A DNA stretch of 64,000 nucleotides from Agrypnia vestita (lineage: Eukaryota; Arthropoda; Insecta; Trichoptera; Phryganeidae). The number at the start of each line of letters is the position of its first letter. Within the stretch, counting starts at the first letter, position 1. The stretch is from NCBI GenBank assembly GCA_016648135.1, contig JADDOH010000515.1:1-64000 (forward strand), read 5' to 3'. Of this stretch, positions 34,845 through 46,620 are shown in pieces. Position numbers and translations under genes: made by a program. A model generated the notes under the pieces. It searched no databases. It was given only the letters and a program-made list of their open reading frames with translations, and was not told the origin of the DNA.

Positions 34845-35425
34845 TAATATTATTAATAACCAAATTAATTAATCAATTAGAAAGCCATACAGAAAAATCT
34901 AATTCACGAAAGATATTAGGTTACTATTGGGATTCGAACCCAGGTCACCTCCTTTCCGGGGCCGGTGCTCTGACCACTAAGCTATAGCAACCCTCTATGT
35001 TTCCGTGAATATATGTAGTTCTTATTTTTATTAATTGATTAATTTTTATTTTTATCCATAGAGCAATCCACTTTTTTGATACGGTAGCGGTGGCATTGCA
35101 AAGTAATTTCAACTAGCGTATCAAAAAAGTGGATTGCTCTATGGATAAAAATAAAAATTAATCAATTAATAAAAATAAGAACTACATATATTCACGGAAA
35201 CATAGAGGGTTGCTATAGCTTAGTGGTCAGAGCACCGGCCCCGGAAAGGAGGTGACCTGGGTTCGAATCCCAGTAGTAGCCTAATATTTTTTCGTGAATT
35301 AGATTTTCTGTATGTCTTTCTAATTGATTAATTAATTTGGTTATTAAATATTTCACAGAACTTTGTTCTGAAAAATTACAACTTCACAAATATGAATGTG
35401 TTCTTGAATATATATAATATTATTA
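34845..35425 (+). repeat. Foldback tRNA-like SINE, complete copy with long inverted arms
   Basis: A 559-bp element (34856-35414) is flanked by 11-bp direct repeats TAATATTATTA at 34845-34855 and 35415-35425. Left arm 34856-35083 and right arm 35117 to about 35344 are almost perfect inverted repeats around a 33-nt loop. Each arm holds a tRNA-like head; the forward one spans about 35208-35281 with A-box-like TAGCTTAGTGG and a perfect B box GGTTCGAATCC. After the right arm comes a tail of about 70 nt (ACAGAACTTTGTTCTG onward) ending AT-rich. The anticodon stem does not fold, so these are not functional tRNAs. Confidence 0.8.
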
Positions 35426-35429
35426 GTCA

Positions 35430-36185
35430 ATTCAAAGAAAGGGATACAAAAATGCTCATACAAAAAATATGCAACACTTTCTACTTATAGGTATGAAGGA
35501 TTTTTGAACAGAATATTGTTTTAAAATGTCATAGCTACAACAGTTTTATATGATTTTTATTTATGTATAGTATACTGTGATATTCCATGTGTGGGGTTTA
35601 AAAAATAGGCAGCAATATTTAAAAAAAAAAATTAAACGAGGATTTTAATTATTGATGTACTGAATTCGAGATTTCATCTGAAATATAGCCCATAAATTTA
35701 TAGGAAACATAATTTTGGAAGGGATAGATGCATTAAATCTACAATATAGTACATTTTAAATTAGTAATCCTCGGTGACTGCATTCAAAATATTTTTTAAA
35801 TATTTTGAACATTGCTGCCTTTGCTTTTATACCACACATACAATTTATCATTAAATGTGTATTCTGTACTTTGTTAAAACTTGCTAATGAATAACTCGTT
35901 CCTAAATTGTATTTATTGATTTTCAACAGTCTCTATTTTGTTCTGAATATTATTTACAATTTATTTTATCATTAAGGCATTATTTAATATTAATTTATCA
36001 TAAAAAGTGTATTGCAAATTGTGTAAAAACTAATTAATCTGGAACTCATTCCTAAATAATTGCATTAATTGATTTGCGTTAGTCTTTATTTTGTTTTGAA
36101 TAGTATTTATAATTTTTTTTATCATTTTTATCATTTATTATTAATTTATCATAATAAGTGTATTGTGTAATTATATCATATAAGG
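35430..36185. repeat. AT-rich region with diverged tandem units of about 130 bp
   Basis: Units with AAAAAGTGTATTG, CTGGAACTCATTCCTAAAT and GATTTGCGTTAGTCTTTATT words recur about every 130-150 bp (35850-36180), and the same unit type recurs at 53150-53560. The left part includes the CCCATAAATTTATAGGAAAC repeat shared with 7440 and 31275. Confidence 0.45.
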
Positions 36186-36720
36186 GCAATCGATGCGACA
36201 AAGTTGAAAAGGCGGGCGATGGACCGGATGGACTGGCGAAAAATTTTAGAGGAGGCCTTGGCTCACATTGGCTGTAGCGTCAATGATGATGATGGTGATG
36301 ATTCACTTCTTCATCTTCTTCTTTCATTACAACTTTGATATGTATTCACAGATCAGTCCTGGTCTTGTGACGAGGACGTCCAGCTCTCTCTCCATCTCTT
36401 TGGTGGTCTCCCTGGCGGTCGGCGCCCCTCTGGAATCCCGCGCATCACGGCTCTGAGAAGTCTTGTCTGGTCTATTCTCTCGCCTGCTCTATCGTACAAT
36501 ATCTTGTATGTCGCAGGTTCTGCTGATTCCGCATCTACTCTGTCTCTGAGGGTCTTGCCTGCAATGGGTCTTAGGGTCTACATCTCGGTAGTTCTGATAA
36601 GGTGTTTAGTTCACCATGTCTTGAAACGATTATCAGAAATCTGTCACACGAATCGTTCAAAAGATGTGGGTCAGAAAGAGAAGTCCCCCGCTGAATAATA
36701 AATCCGCCTGCCTTCCGGTC
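36186..36720. pseudogene. Two abutting RTE-type 3' fragments in opposite orientations
   Basis: Plus strand 36186-36305: KLKRRAMDRMDWRKILEEA followed by a GATGATGATGGTGATGAT tail. Minus strand, about 36720 to 36305: decayed Arg-rich C-terminal text with ELDVLVTRPGL and a GAAAGAAGAAGATGAAGAAG tail. The tails face each other. Confidence 0.5.
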
Positions 36721-36769
36721 ATTTGTGAGGATGTCCGGCTTCCTGTGGGGGGGGACAATCAATTAATTA

Positions 36770-36965
36770 GCTGCTGTTCCTGGCCGGCCCTTTGAAGTCA
36801 AGATCCGCCACGCGCCGGTCTCTGGTCTCCTAATCCTGATCGAATTTCGTCCGCGGGCTTCTTCCTAATGCGACTTTGACATTTCGGCGCAAATTGTTTC
36901 GCGGTGATGGTGGACTCGGAGGTGGTAAATATTATATTTTTGCCTCAAGGTTGACCCACGTGTAG
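36770..36965. promoter_or_regulatory. Non-repetitive GC-rich block in the Hmx intron
   Basis: Contains AATTAATTAG and several GC-rich runs (GGCCGGCCC, CGCCACGCGCCGG) unlike the surrounding repeats. No ORF or repeat family is recognised. It could be a conserved non-coding element; only cross-species alignment would show this. Confidence 0.2.
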
Positions 36966-37085
36966 TGCTGTAGTACATTTAGTGTTTTACGTTATCCGAC
37001 ATAGGCAACATTGTGGATAGAAGGTCACATGCTCTTAACTGGCGTGCAATCAAGAAACAATCTGTAATACTGTAGGTACTTTTTT

Positions 37086-37421
37086 TACTCCCTTTCTTTT
37101 AACTCGTGGCTTTTAACTTTCGTTTAACTTTCTGATTGCTTGCTTGTCTGACGAAAAAACTTTTAATCGATTTTTAACCCTTTTCCCGTCATCCAATCAA
37201 GCTGAAACTTTGCAAGCAGACTCGTGACGACGATCAAGAAGATCTGTCAAATTTTCGTTAAAAAAAATAATAATTATAGTATAATTTTGGATTTTTTAAG
37301 TTTTTAATGGTTTTTTCATACAACTCAGTAAGTTGTATGAAAATACTCCGACGCATCTGGTAGACACGAAACCCGAAAATGAGAAAGGGAGTATTTTAAA
37401 AACTTTGTTTTTATGGGTTAT
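37086..37421 (-). repeat. MITE of the TACTCCCTTT family, short type
   Basis: Inverted-orientation short copy with the CATACAACTCAGTAAGTTGT central segment. Confidence 0.7.
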
Positions 37422-37439
37422 TTCATATTTAATTATGAA

Positions 37440-37610
37440 TAAAATATTATTTTTCCAATTAAGATAAATCATAATTGTGCCACAGAGACGAAGCATGATT
37501 AGGCATCCACAGGACTTTCGACCTGTCTTGGCTGGCTTATATGAATATAACGTAATGTAAAGTTCAACGATTTTACTCAAGAATAACCACACATCAATAA
37601 AAAAAAATTG
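37440..37610. repeat. MITE fragment, AGATGTCTCACAGAGAC family
   Basis: Words CCACAGAGACGAAGCATGAT and TTTCGACCTGTCTTGGCTGG with the family's order; ends missing. Confidence 0.45.
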
Positions 37611-37621
37611 TATATATTATA

Positions 37622-38340
37622 TTATATATTATTATATAACTCATTTTAGATATTTGATACAACTACGCTATCGCCATTTATGATTGAAAATTAATCATCC
37701 CATGAAATAGTATATATAGATGTAAATAAAACTTCTGTATTTTTTGACTAGAGTGAATCGATATTCTTTTAAATGAAATTAAATGTCTCGTAATATTAGT
37801 ATTACATTTACCATCAAAGTAGCTACAACCCGTCAAAAATGACTCAATTTTTATTTTTGAATTTCAGTCTAAGTTTATTATTGATATATTAAGAACAGTT
37901 ATTTTTATTTTCCAGCGGTATAAAAAATACTAATTAAAATTTAACATTCACAAAAAATACAATTATCGCGAAATCGTAGCATGTTCATTTTTGCGTTTAA
38001 ATATTGCCATCTGGTAGCGTTGTTTACGGACATTGTTACAAAGAGAAATTTGTATTTTGATAATTATCCATAGTTTAATATGTCCTAATTTTTTGTTAGA
38101 TGAATACTTAATTTTGCTGTTTATATATTATGTTTTCCAAAATATACGTTAACGTACAATTCGTGTTTCACTGTACTAACTGCACGCGCCTGTGAAATGG
38201 ACACCCTTGAAAAAATATATCAATTATTGGATATGAAGTCAGGTGAGATTGAGAAAAATTGAAAATTTTATTATTATAATCTAAGTATTTCAGAATTCGG
38301 ATTCTCCGTACCTAGATTTGTTAGGAATGTTTTTAAAATG
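37622..38340. other. Intronic AT-rich DNA
   Basis: Contains an end of the GACGGGTTACAG family near 37820-37850 (CTACAACCCGTCAAAAATGA). Otherwise nothing recognised. Confidence 0.3.
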
Positions 38341-38348
38341 TTATTCAT

Positions 38349-38681
38349 TACTCCCTTTCTTTTAACTCGTAGCGTCTGCTTGTCTGCTTATCTGAGTCGG
38401 CTTGTCTGCCCAAAAAACTTTGGATCGATTTTCAACCCTTTTCCCGTGATCCAATCGAGTCGAAACTTTGCAGGCAGTCTCGTGGCGACGATAAAAATGA
38501 TCTCAAAAATTTTCGTTTAAAAAATTTAATAATTATAGTATAATTTTGGATTTTTATCGAAATTTTAACGATTTATATATTGTTTAATATATAAATCGTT
38601 AAAATTTGGACGCGTGGAGTAGGCGCAAAACTTGTTTCAATGAGAAAGAGAGTAAAATAAAAACTTGTTTTTTATAGGTCA
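38349..38681 (-). repeat. MITE of the TACTCCCTTT family, short type with an alternative palindromic centre
   Basis: Family ends are present. The centre is a near-perfect palindrome of TTTTAACGATTTATATAT and its complement around TGTTTAA (about 38561-38605). Confidence 0.65.
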
Positions 38682-38689
38682 CTTTTTTT

Positions 38690-39049
38690 CTATACCTCGG
38701 TTTATAATTCAGTAAATTTATTTTAATTTCTGGGACATTTTAGCTTTAATTTTTTCAATAAAAAATTTCAAATATATTCAACAAGCCAATTTTACTAAAA
38801 TAGTCCTAAAATGACTAAGGTGTTATAAAACCGAAAATAGTTGAGCAATAGTATTTTCCCTTCGATAGATTTACTCAGCTTAAGTATGCTCCGTGGAAAG
38901 CGTTTACAACAAATCGTCATTTAACTCGAGTCTAATGTAACCTGATCAAGGCAGCGGAGGCCAGGAGTGGGAAACGCAGGTCTGGACTTTTCTAGGGTAG
39001 TTTTCCAGAAGCCTTAACTAACCAAAATTACGTCAACGTTTTATAGTGG
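38690..39049. other. Intronic sequence, nothing recognised
   Basis: A small GC-richer piece lies near 38941-39000. No ORF with a domain. Confidence 0.3.
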
Positions 39050-39225
39050 AAACTAGTGATGCGACGAATAATACTTTCACGAATACGAATACGAATATCA
39101 AGTCTACTATTTGACGAATACGAATATGAATAATACAACAAGGTTATAAATTATAAACCACTATTCTTTTTCTTCCATCTCTAAAAGATTTAATAATTAA
39201 AATTTACCACAGGCAAATTTTTGCT
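39050..39225 (-). mobile_element. hAT transposon terminal remnant
   Basis: Begins TAGTGATGCGACGAATA at about 39056, matching the reverse complement of the 1602 terminus, followed by the same GAATACGAATACGAATAT subterminal repeats. On the minus strand around 39200-39225 a peptide like EMLCFLSKNL matches the end of the hAT dimerisation domain. Only the 3' end survives. Confidence 0.55.
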
Positions 39226-40134
39226 CAAAAAGCACAACATTTCTTTTATTCGTTGGTACATGCACAGCGGTCAAAAATAAATATCACTTTTTAATTATTA
39301 TTTAATTATTAATTAATAAATTAATCTATAAGCAAAGTTCGCTTGCGAAGTATATAATTGCATACAAAATCACTTAGATACGAAACTAGCGCCATGTTTT
39401 GGTGAGTTCATTAACTGACTTCCCATGTAAAACTTTTACAAATTAATTATAAAGGATTGATTGATTAATGGATTAATCTGATAATTAATTGATTCATGTA
39501 TACAAACAGATTAAGCTAATCTAAGCGTGGTGAAATATTATATCTCTTATCATATATGCGCAGCAAGTACAATATAATAGATATAATGGTTATAATAATT
39601 TTGTTGTATTTTAAGTATAATTATTATGATTAATTGCAGCTAATACTTGAATTCTTGACACAAAAAGTCCAACAATACAAACAAAACTGAGGTACGGTTA
39701 AAGTTTGATTGTTTTGATTAATCTAAATTGTTCCCATTTATTCCCAATCAAGGATGATGCTCCTGAGACAAAGGTCTGAGAAAAATTATAAAAATATTTA
39801 GATTCATCCGACAAGGACAAGAAAAGAATATATCTGTTATTCTTTTGTCCTAAAAAGACAGTCTTGATAAAAAGGAGAGATGTGATAGAACAAAGTATGT
39901 AAAAGAACAAAGTACACAGAGAAATGATACTCTTCTTACTAATATATTTGAATTTATTTAAAAAGTAATTGGCTTCGTATTCTACTATTAAGTGTCGGTT
40001 AAAAAATAGCGCCTCCAGAATACCGTGATGTGACAAAATCTATGACAAATGTCTAAAGGGACCTGATTATCGATAGCTGGACTTTTTAATGTCAACTGTG
40101 AAAGTATAATGAAGTATACCTGTATATTGAAATG
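39226..40134. other. Intronic AT-rich DNA
   Basis: No recognised repeat or coding signal. A minus-strand open frame at 39698-40036 has no domain and is rich in Phe/Leu/Ser. Confidence 0.3.
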
Positions 40135-40139
40135 CAATT

Positions 40140-40612
40140 TGGTCATTTACAAGACAAAACTGCACATCCATATTCAAACGTATTTTTAAATTTCCAAGAC
40201 AAAATATCATAACCAAGCGTATTTATTGTAATTGTAATTGTATTGTAATTGCATATCAGTATTTTAAGATTTCCAAGACAAAACAGCACATCCGTATCCA
40301 AACATATTTTAAGATTTCCAAGACAAAACAGCATATTCAAGCGTATTTATTGTAATTGTAATTGTATTGTAATTGCATATCAGTATTTTAAGATTTCCAA
40401 GACAAAACAGCACATCCGTATCCAAACATATTTTAAGATTTCCAAGACAAAACAGCATATTCAAGCGTATTTATTGTAATTGTAATTGTATTGTAATTGC
40501 ATATCAGTATTTTAAGATTTCCAAGATAAAACAGCACATCCATATCCAAACGTATTTTAAGATCCAAGACAAAACAGCATATCCAAGCATATTTATTGTA
40601 ATTGTTTTTTAC
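40140..40612. repeat. Minisatellite, 124-bp period with internal half-units
   Basis: Units start near 40249, 40373 and 40497, with a partial unit before. Each unit holds two versions of TTTTAAGATTTCCAAGACAA followed by AACAGCA and different linkers, then a TTATTGTAATTGTAATTGTA segment. Copies 1 and 2 are almost identical; copy 3 and the left partial unit are diverged. The period is not a multiple of three, so the recurring open frames are a by-product. Confidence 0.9.
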
Positions 40613-40829
40613 AACTGTCTAGCGATATAATTCTTTGAACGTAAATGGATTTTGAGGCCTTGCGTAAGCAGTGCTTGTAAGGGGAAACTAGAAGCCCTTC
40701 AAGCGGGCACAGATAGCCCTCGACATTCACGAATATTTCCGAACACTCCCGAACATAAATAGTACAATAACAAATTTACTAAGCACAAGTATCCTGCCTT
40801 ATATGCCCACTCAAACGGAATTGGGTTAT

Positions 40830-41770
40830 TTTATTGTTTGACCGGAAAGCTATGGAGTTCTAGTGCCAACACTGATGTATGGCGAGTGAATTCTGGAGCT
40901 GGCAAAAAAGGGGGATAAGGTCACTTCGGCGTATGTGTGGCTATTTTTGATTGAACAAATTAGTGGGAGTGAATGAAGAGAGAATGGTAAAAAAGACCAG
41001 GTTAACTAGATACTGAAAGATGGTCCTGTTAGGAGCTTTTGATTTTATTCACTGTTAAAAATATTTTTTCCCTTTTTTAGTACTTTTTTTATAAAAGCAT
41101 GTTTTATGTTGTTGTTTGTTTTCTATGTTTCAGCCTTCATTTTTTTAAATGTTTTATATTTTTTTGTCTTCTTCATAGTGAATTCTATTTTCAAAACTCA
41201 AACCTCACTTTTAATACAATACAAATCGACAAACGTCACCGGCATTGTCCGATAAATTGACGCATCAGCATTTTAACTACACCTCTGATGTATGGAAGTG
41301 AAGCCTGGAATTGGCAAAAAAGGAATGAAAGTAGACTGAATGCGGTGGAGATGCGATCATTAAGGCGCTCGTGTGGAAAATCTTTGATCGATAGAGTGAG
41401 GAATGAACAAATTAAACGTGAATGTAATGCTGGTTGTAGTGTGGTAGACAGAATAAAGAAAAGAGTGCTGAGATGGTTTGGTCGTGTAGAACGTATGAGC
41501 GAGGAAGGGATGGTTAAGAAAGTATAGGGGACGAGCGCTGAAGGCTGAATAGGAATAGAGGGCGTCCGCGAAAGACCTGGCATGATCAAATACTATAAAC
41601 ATTGGAGGATGGCCCTGTTGAAAGCCTCAACAACCGTAGAGCTTGCATGAAAAGATGTATTAATGTAGCCGAACCAAAAGTGGTGTGCCAAGATATAAGA
41701 ATATGGCGTTCTATCCTCTCTGCCAACCCCTGCGGGGAAACGGCATGATGTTATAACGGCATAGTTAGTT
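40830..41770 (+). pseudogene. RTE-type retrotransposon, two tandem 3' fragments (family C)
   Basis: A short decayed piece at about 40830-41040 is followed by a better copy at 41240-41770. The latter reads MYGSEAWNWQKRNESRLNAV, EMRSLRRSCGKSLIDRVRNE, RIKKRVLRWFGRVERMSEEG, then after a stop NRNRGRPRKTWHDQ and MKRCINVAEPKVVCQDIRIW. Same family and order as 13203-13990 but the opposite strand. RT core absent. Confidence 0.75.
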
Positions 41771-41924
41771 AGTTTTAAAAATATATTTTTAAAATTTTTA
41801 AATTGATTTTGTGAAACTAATGAACGGTTAATACGCTTTATAGTGCCAACTCAGCTAGAAATGTATTCGCATTTGTAAAAATCATAATCGTCAAATGCTT
41901 ATTAAGTTTGCAAAAATATGTCGT

Positions 41925-42140
41925 TCTTCTGTACAGGGTGGTTATTAATTAATATATCATTTGGCGGGAGTGAATTGACAATTACGAGGCTAATAGCATT
42001 GTTGGGACCTCTGAGTAAACAGTGGAATGGGATAATGACGGGCCGCGTCGCTTGGACCCTAACGCAACCGCGTTTCAATTTTGAAGATTCCAGATTAGGG
42101 ATGGTCATGTCAAAACCAACCCTCCCTAACACATGCATTT
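41925..42140. promoter_or_regulatory. Non-repetitive block in the Hmx intron
   Basis: Balanced base composition, no recognised repeat, with both AATTAATA and ACAATTAC homeodomain-like sites. Short ORFs on both strands look like chance. Candidate regulatory or conserved non-coding sequence, unproven. Confidence 0.2.
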
Positions 42141-43670
42141 AATTTATGATACAAGAATAATTAATTAAATTTATTACTTTTATGTAGAATACGTACAAAA
42201 GTCTAGATAATAGTGTAATATCGCTAGAAAGAATCTACCAAGAAAGACAGGGAATTATAGTTTTTAATTTGTTAACAATTCATAAGTCAACAGAAATACT
42301 AATTGATACTCTATTACGTATTGTACATCAATATTTTTTTATTATTATATATTCGACAGTCTATTTTATGATTGCGCTAAATACGCATCGAGTAATGCGT
42401 TTTTTTTTTGTCCATGGCCAGCTTTAAAAATTAAATCAAATCGTATGTTTTTTTTCAGTGAGGTACCTATACAGATTATTTTAAAATATATTTGGATGTT
42501 ATTGAATAAATAATCATATTCAAATGTTCACAAAATACTCAAATTTGTACTTTAATGTCACTATAGGACCATCTGTTAGGATCATTAAAGACTTGTTGAC
42601 TGTCTGTATGCTAAAAAAAAATTGTAGAAATATTATATATATATATATACATTATTTATGTAACATTCGAGTCTAGATAAAAAAAAAATTCTTACGTCAA
42701 TTATATATTTTTTGAGAACAATTGTATTTTTAATTTTTAGATTTGATTTTAGATTAGATATAAACGGTTGGAAATGTGTAAATATCGCAAAAAACGCACT
42801 ATGCAGTTCGTGGTATACTGCGTCAATTTTCATGTTAAGTCTATCAAATTAATACCAAGTTTTTTCAATTACAATGTATTGTTTAATGAAAATGATCTCA
42901 ATTAGATAAATCTGTTGGACAGATGGACAATCGGAAGAATTCTAAAAATTTTTTGATACAAAAGTGAAATTATTATGATTTAACTGATTTTGTGAAACTA
43001 ATGAATGATTATTTTATTGCCATCTGGAATACGCCTCTTTGCCAAATTCCAAGGCGATTATTGCTCAGGATGTGGGTTAAATATTGATTACAATATTTTG
43101 CCCTTTTTTGTGTTAATTTTGTGTTAATTATAAAATTTGAAAAAATTCATTATGTTCGCTCTATACATACACATTTCATATTATTCTTATGCCTTGTTTG
43201 AAAATAGTATAAAAAATTGACAGCAAAATATTTTTTGACTTGGATAATGCATATATTAAAAAAAATTGTATTGAAGCATTTCCAGAGAATACGAAACGGA
43301 TTTAAATTTCACCATTTAAAAAGGTATAATCCTTGATTACCTATTTCTATAAAAATTTGAATCAACAACACAATGATTGAAGCGCTTTGTTCCGTAAAGT
43401 ATTGAATTACAAACAATTCATCCTTTTCGAATTTATCTTTCGAAAAACTGACGTCTAGCGAGTGACGTCAGAGAAGCAAAGGTCTTTCGTCAATCAAAAT
43501 ATATATGGGTCCTGTTTATAAATCAATGTTAGCCCCTTAAAAATATTTTAAAATAATCCTTTCCAAGAATATATTTTTGGAATTAATTTATTTTCAATGT
43601 TTTAGTTTTTTATAATTGTCTTATTGTTAATTTACATTTGTTTAACATACATTACTTATAAATCCACACT
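42141..43670. other. Intronic AT-rich DNA with a short repeat
   Basis: The piece at 42500-42620 (TTCAAATGTTCACAAAATAC, GTACTTTAATGTCACTATAG) recurs at 53540-53645. A TA run lies near 42635. No gene. Confidence 0.35.
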
Positions 43671-44110
43671 AGGCAAAACCTGTTCTGTGGCAGTTATTCT
43701 CACTTAAGATTTATGCAACAGTAACGTAGAATAGTAATAAATAACAATAGTAAAGAAATAGAAAAGTAAAAATAAATAAAAAAAACATGATAACAATTTA
43801 GTAAAAGATACAAACACAGTAATACATGAATCTAAGAGAAAATAAAATATAAATATTAAGTGAAGATAAAAATTTAAGTAAATAAAGCAGGATAACAATT
43901 TAGCAGTAGATACAAACACAGTAATGCATGAATCTAAGAGAAAATAAAATATAAGTATAAAGTTAAGATAAAAATTTAAGTAGATATGTAATAAATATTA
44001 TATAAGAGTACATACACTTGAAATTATCTAAAGCAGATTTTGCCAATTAGTAACTTGTATTAACAAATGTAAATAAACAATAAAATAAATAAATAAAATA
44101 TGATACCTAC
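43670..44110. repeat. AT-rich element with a 102-bp tandem duplication
   Basis: GATAACAATTTAG... recurs at 43789 and 43891 with strong similarity over about 100 bp. The flanks CTAGGCAAAACCTGTTCTGT and TTAGTAACTTGTATTAACAA, then an AAATAAATAAATAAAATA tail, recur near 57385-57500. The whole may be a retroposed element with a 3' A/T tail. Confidence 0.5.
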
Positions 44111-44374
44111 ATACTTAAAATCAATTACTTACGTGAACGAATTCACACGTTCTAACTAAGATTCATCAGTAGTATTGAAATCGGTTTATGTTAAATTGAC
44201 CAAAGTGATCTATATAAAATGTTTGTTTTTAAATAATTGTTAGATAGTACACTCATCGGTTAAATTATCAGTTGATTTTGGCCTTTATTGTCCGATGTCC
44301 GCAAGTAATACTAAAAGATCCTGAAAAACTCTTTTAAAAACTGAATTCTGTACGAATCGCGTAGTATTTTGTAA

Positions 44375-44690
44375 TGCGATATTATCTTTTAACGGTCTCC
44401 CTTCGCTTCATTTAACAAGGGAGCATTCTGCTTGCCCGCGGAAGGGTGGCCTATCGGGAGGCACTTAGGATAAAGGCTTACCACGGAACATATTTACATT
44501 TGTTTACCTTGCGAGCTTTTTCTGATTCGAAAATAATATATTCGTATATTATGTTTCTCGATTGGGTATACCATTACGGGGAACAATATATATTAGGTAG
44601 AAATACAACCTTTTATGGAAGGCATCTTGATATAACTTCCGAAAAAATACAAAATGCTCTATGATATTTTATGGACACGATAACTGCCTA
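44375..44690. other. Non-repetitive stretch in the Hmx intron
   Basis: Starts with a GC-rich core near 44385-44480 (AACGGTCTCCC, TTGCCCGCGGAAGGG) and turns AT-rich. No family membership seen. May be unique intronic sequence. Confidence 0.2.
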
Positions 44691-44879
44691 AGATCAGATA
44701 TTGAAACTTATTTTGTGAAATTAACCTTGTTGATATCTCTGATAAGTTCGTTAGCCGATACAGTACCTACAGGGTACCGTAATTGGAGATATCAGAGATG
44801 AGTGGAGGAAGACTTTGAGGAGACTAACACCCACCAGGGGTTGTGGAGCCAACAGCCATGAAGATTGAATTCAAACGTA

Positions 44880-45125
44880 TCACTCTTCTTCTTGTTCTTC
44901 TTACTTAGCCTTCGTCTCTCCACTGTTGGATGTAGGCCTCTTCCATACCCTTTCATTCTTCCCTATTGTAGGCTTATTATAAGCATTTCTTCCTCCCCAC
45001 AGAGGCTATCGTCGGCTCATCTCTTTTGAGGTCTTTCGACGCCACTTTAATTCTCCCAATTTCAGAACTCTAGGAGTCCATTTTGTGGCATCCTGCCTTG
45101 CAAAATGCCCTGCCATTATCATTCC
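44880..45125 (-). pseudogene. RTE-type retrotransposon 3' fragment (family B)
   Basis: Minus-strand copy of the family B end, with inverted GAAGAAGAAG-type tail at 44886 and text matching 2730-2950 (CTCTCCACTGTTGGATGTAG, AGGTCTTTCGACGCC). Confidence 0.6.
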
Positions 45126-45755
45126 TAAATCCTCCCCCCCCCCCAGAATCCTTGGGGGAGACAGTTGGGACGGTGTGAGATTCCGAACGTCGTGTTCTAC
45201 TCACCTGGGATAGTCTAGTTTTAGAATTCGGGTTCATTTAATTTAGATTTGGCATTAATATACCACGCTTGCCAGGCGGGTTGGTGAGTTTTTAAATCAG
45301 CCGCTACTGCTTGTTGGTCTGCAAGAGGTATAAAATTTCCCTCCTACCCTTCATACTGGTGAGCTTTCCCCTATCCGCCACCTGGGAACACATTTGGCAG
45401 TTGCAGGCTTCCCCGAAGTATCATTCCAATAACTGTAGATCACACGAAGATGAATAGAACTAATGATGTACAAAAATCGTCTTAATCGTAGAATAACGAC
45501 GCATGTGATTATTCTCAAGTTTGCAGGAGAGCAGTTTGAAGTTTTATTTACATAAAGACACTTTATGCCATAGCTCGATAACTACAAAAGATTTTCCTTT
45601 GAAACTTGGGTTAGTTATTTAAAGTTGATATCTTTCTTCAAATATAGTCAGCGCAGTACAACCGACGTTTTTACACATACTGCATTGTTCTACGATCGCA
45701 AATCAGAACCGTCATTATACCGACTTCGTATAACGACGGTTAAATTAATGTGAAA
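45126..45755. other. Intronic stretch, no repeat recognised
   Basis: Includes a C-run near 45136 and a GC-richer part to about 45420. No coding signal beyond chance. Confidence 0.25.
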
Positions 45756-45758
45756 AAA

Positions 45759-46140
45759 TGTAACCCATAAAAACCAAGTTTTTATTATACTCCCTTTCTT
45801 TGTAAAATATAACAACAATTAAAGACGAATTAAAACATATAACATAACACTAAATTTACAGTAATTTAATATATTTCTAAAATGTCAGATGTTTTGAGCT
45901 TTGATAAGACACTTCATGCTTTGAAGATTAAATTCTAAAAACATTTGTCAGTCAATTTAGATTTTCGACGTTCGTAGTGAAGTACCTAATAGTAGAAAAT
46001 ATTCCGCGACGTTATCGGGCCGCCGTTGCTAATCAAACTTTTCTAATGATTCCAATTTGAAAAAACCAATAAAATTTCTAAAAATCCGAATATTTTTTTT
46101 TTTAACGAAAATTTGATAGATCTTCTTTATCATCACGAAA
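45759..46140 (+). repeat. MITE of the TACTCCCTTT family, truncated
   Basis: Left end and centre of the long type; stops within the GATCTTCTTTATCATCACGA segment. Another copy in the opposite orientation follows at 46203. Confidence 0.65.
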
Positions 46141-46202
46141 TATGACATGCTTAACTCATAACCTTTTTTTTTGGAAAAGTGATTCATTTATTATTCCATT
46201 TT

Positions 46203-46620
46203 TACTCCCTTTATATTAACTCGTGGCGTCCGCTTGCTTGCGATCAACAAAAATTTTGAATCGATTTTTGACCCTTTTACCGTGATCCAATCGAGCTGAA
46301 ACTTGGCAAGCAGACTCGTGGCGACGATCAAAAAGATCTATCAAATTTTTGTTTAAAAAAATTAATAATTATAGTATAATTTCGGATTTTTTGAAATTTT
46401 ATTGTTTTTTTCAAATCGGAATCATTAGAAAAGTTTGCTTACTAGCAACGGCGGCCCGATAACGTCGCGGAATATTTTCTAAATTTGAATTATTCCATCG
46501 GTATACATAATAGGTACTTCACTACGAATGTCGAAAATCTAAATTGACTGACAAATGTTTTTAGAATTTAATCTTCAAAGCATGAAATGTCTTAACATTA
46601 CATTTTAGAAATATATTAAA
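46203..46620 (-). repeat. MITE of the TACTCCCTTT family, truncated
   Basis: Begins TACTCCCTTTATATTAACTC and runs through the long-type centre to ATTTTAGAAATATATTAAAC, where the heat-shock-element repeat begins. Its missing end may be the piece at 47607-47708. Confidence 0.65.

Noticed and set aside
35208..35281. Functional tRNA gene
   Set aside because: A and B boxes and the T arm are good, but the anticodon stem does not form and the sequence is part of a multicopy foldback SINE.
39698..40036. Minus-strand 112-codon frame
   Set aside because: No domain, no splice sites, AT-driven residue composition.
40140..40612. CRISPR-like array
   Set aside because: The repeat unit is long, the 'spacers' are repeated too, and the genome is eukaryotic.
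40249..40630. Repeated open frames with the same peptide
   Set aside because: They arise because a 124-bp minisatellite unit repeats; the period is not a multiple of three and there is no protein signature.
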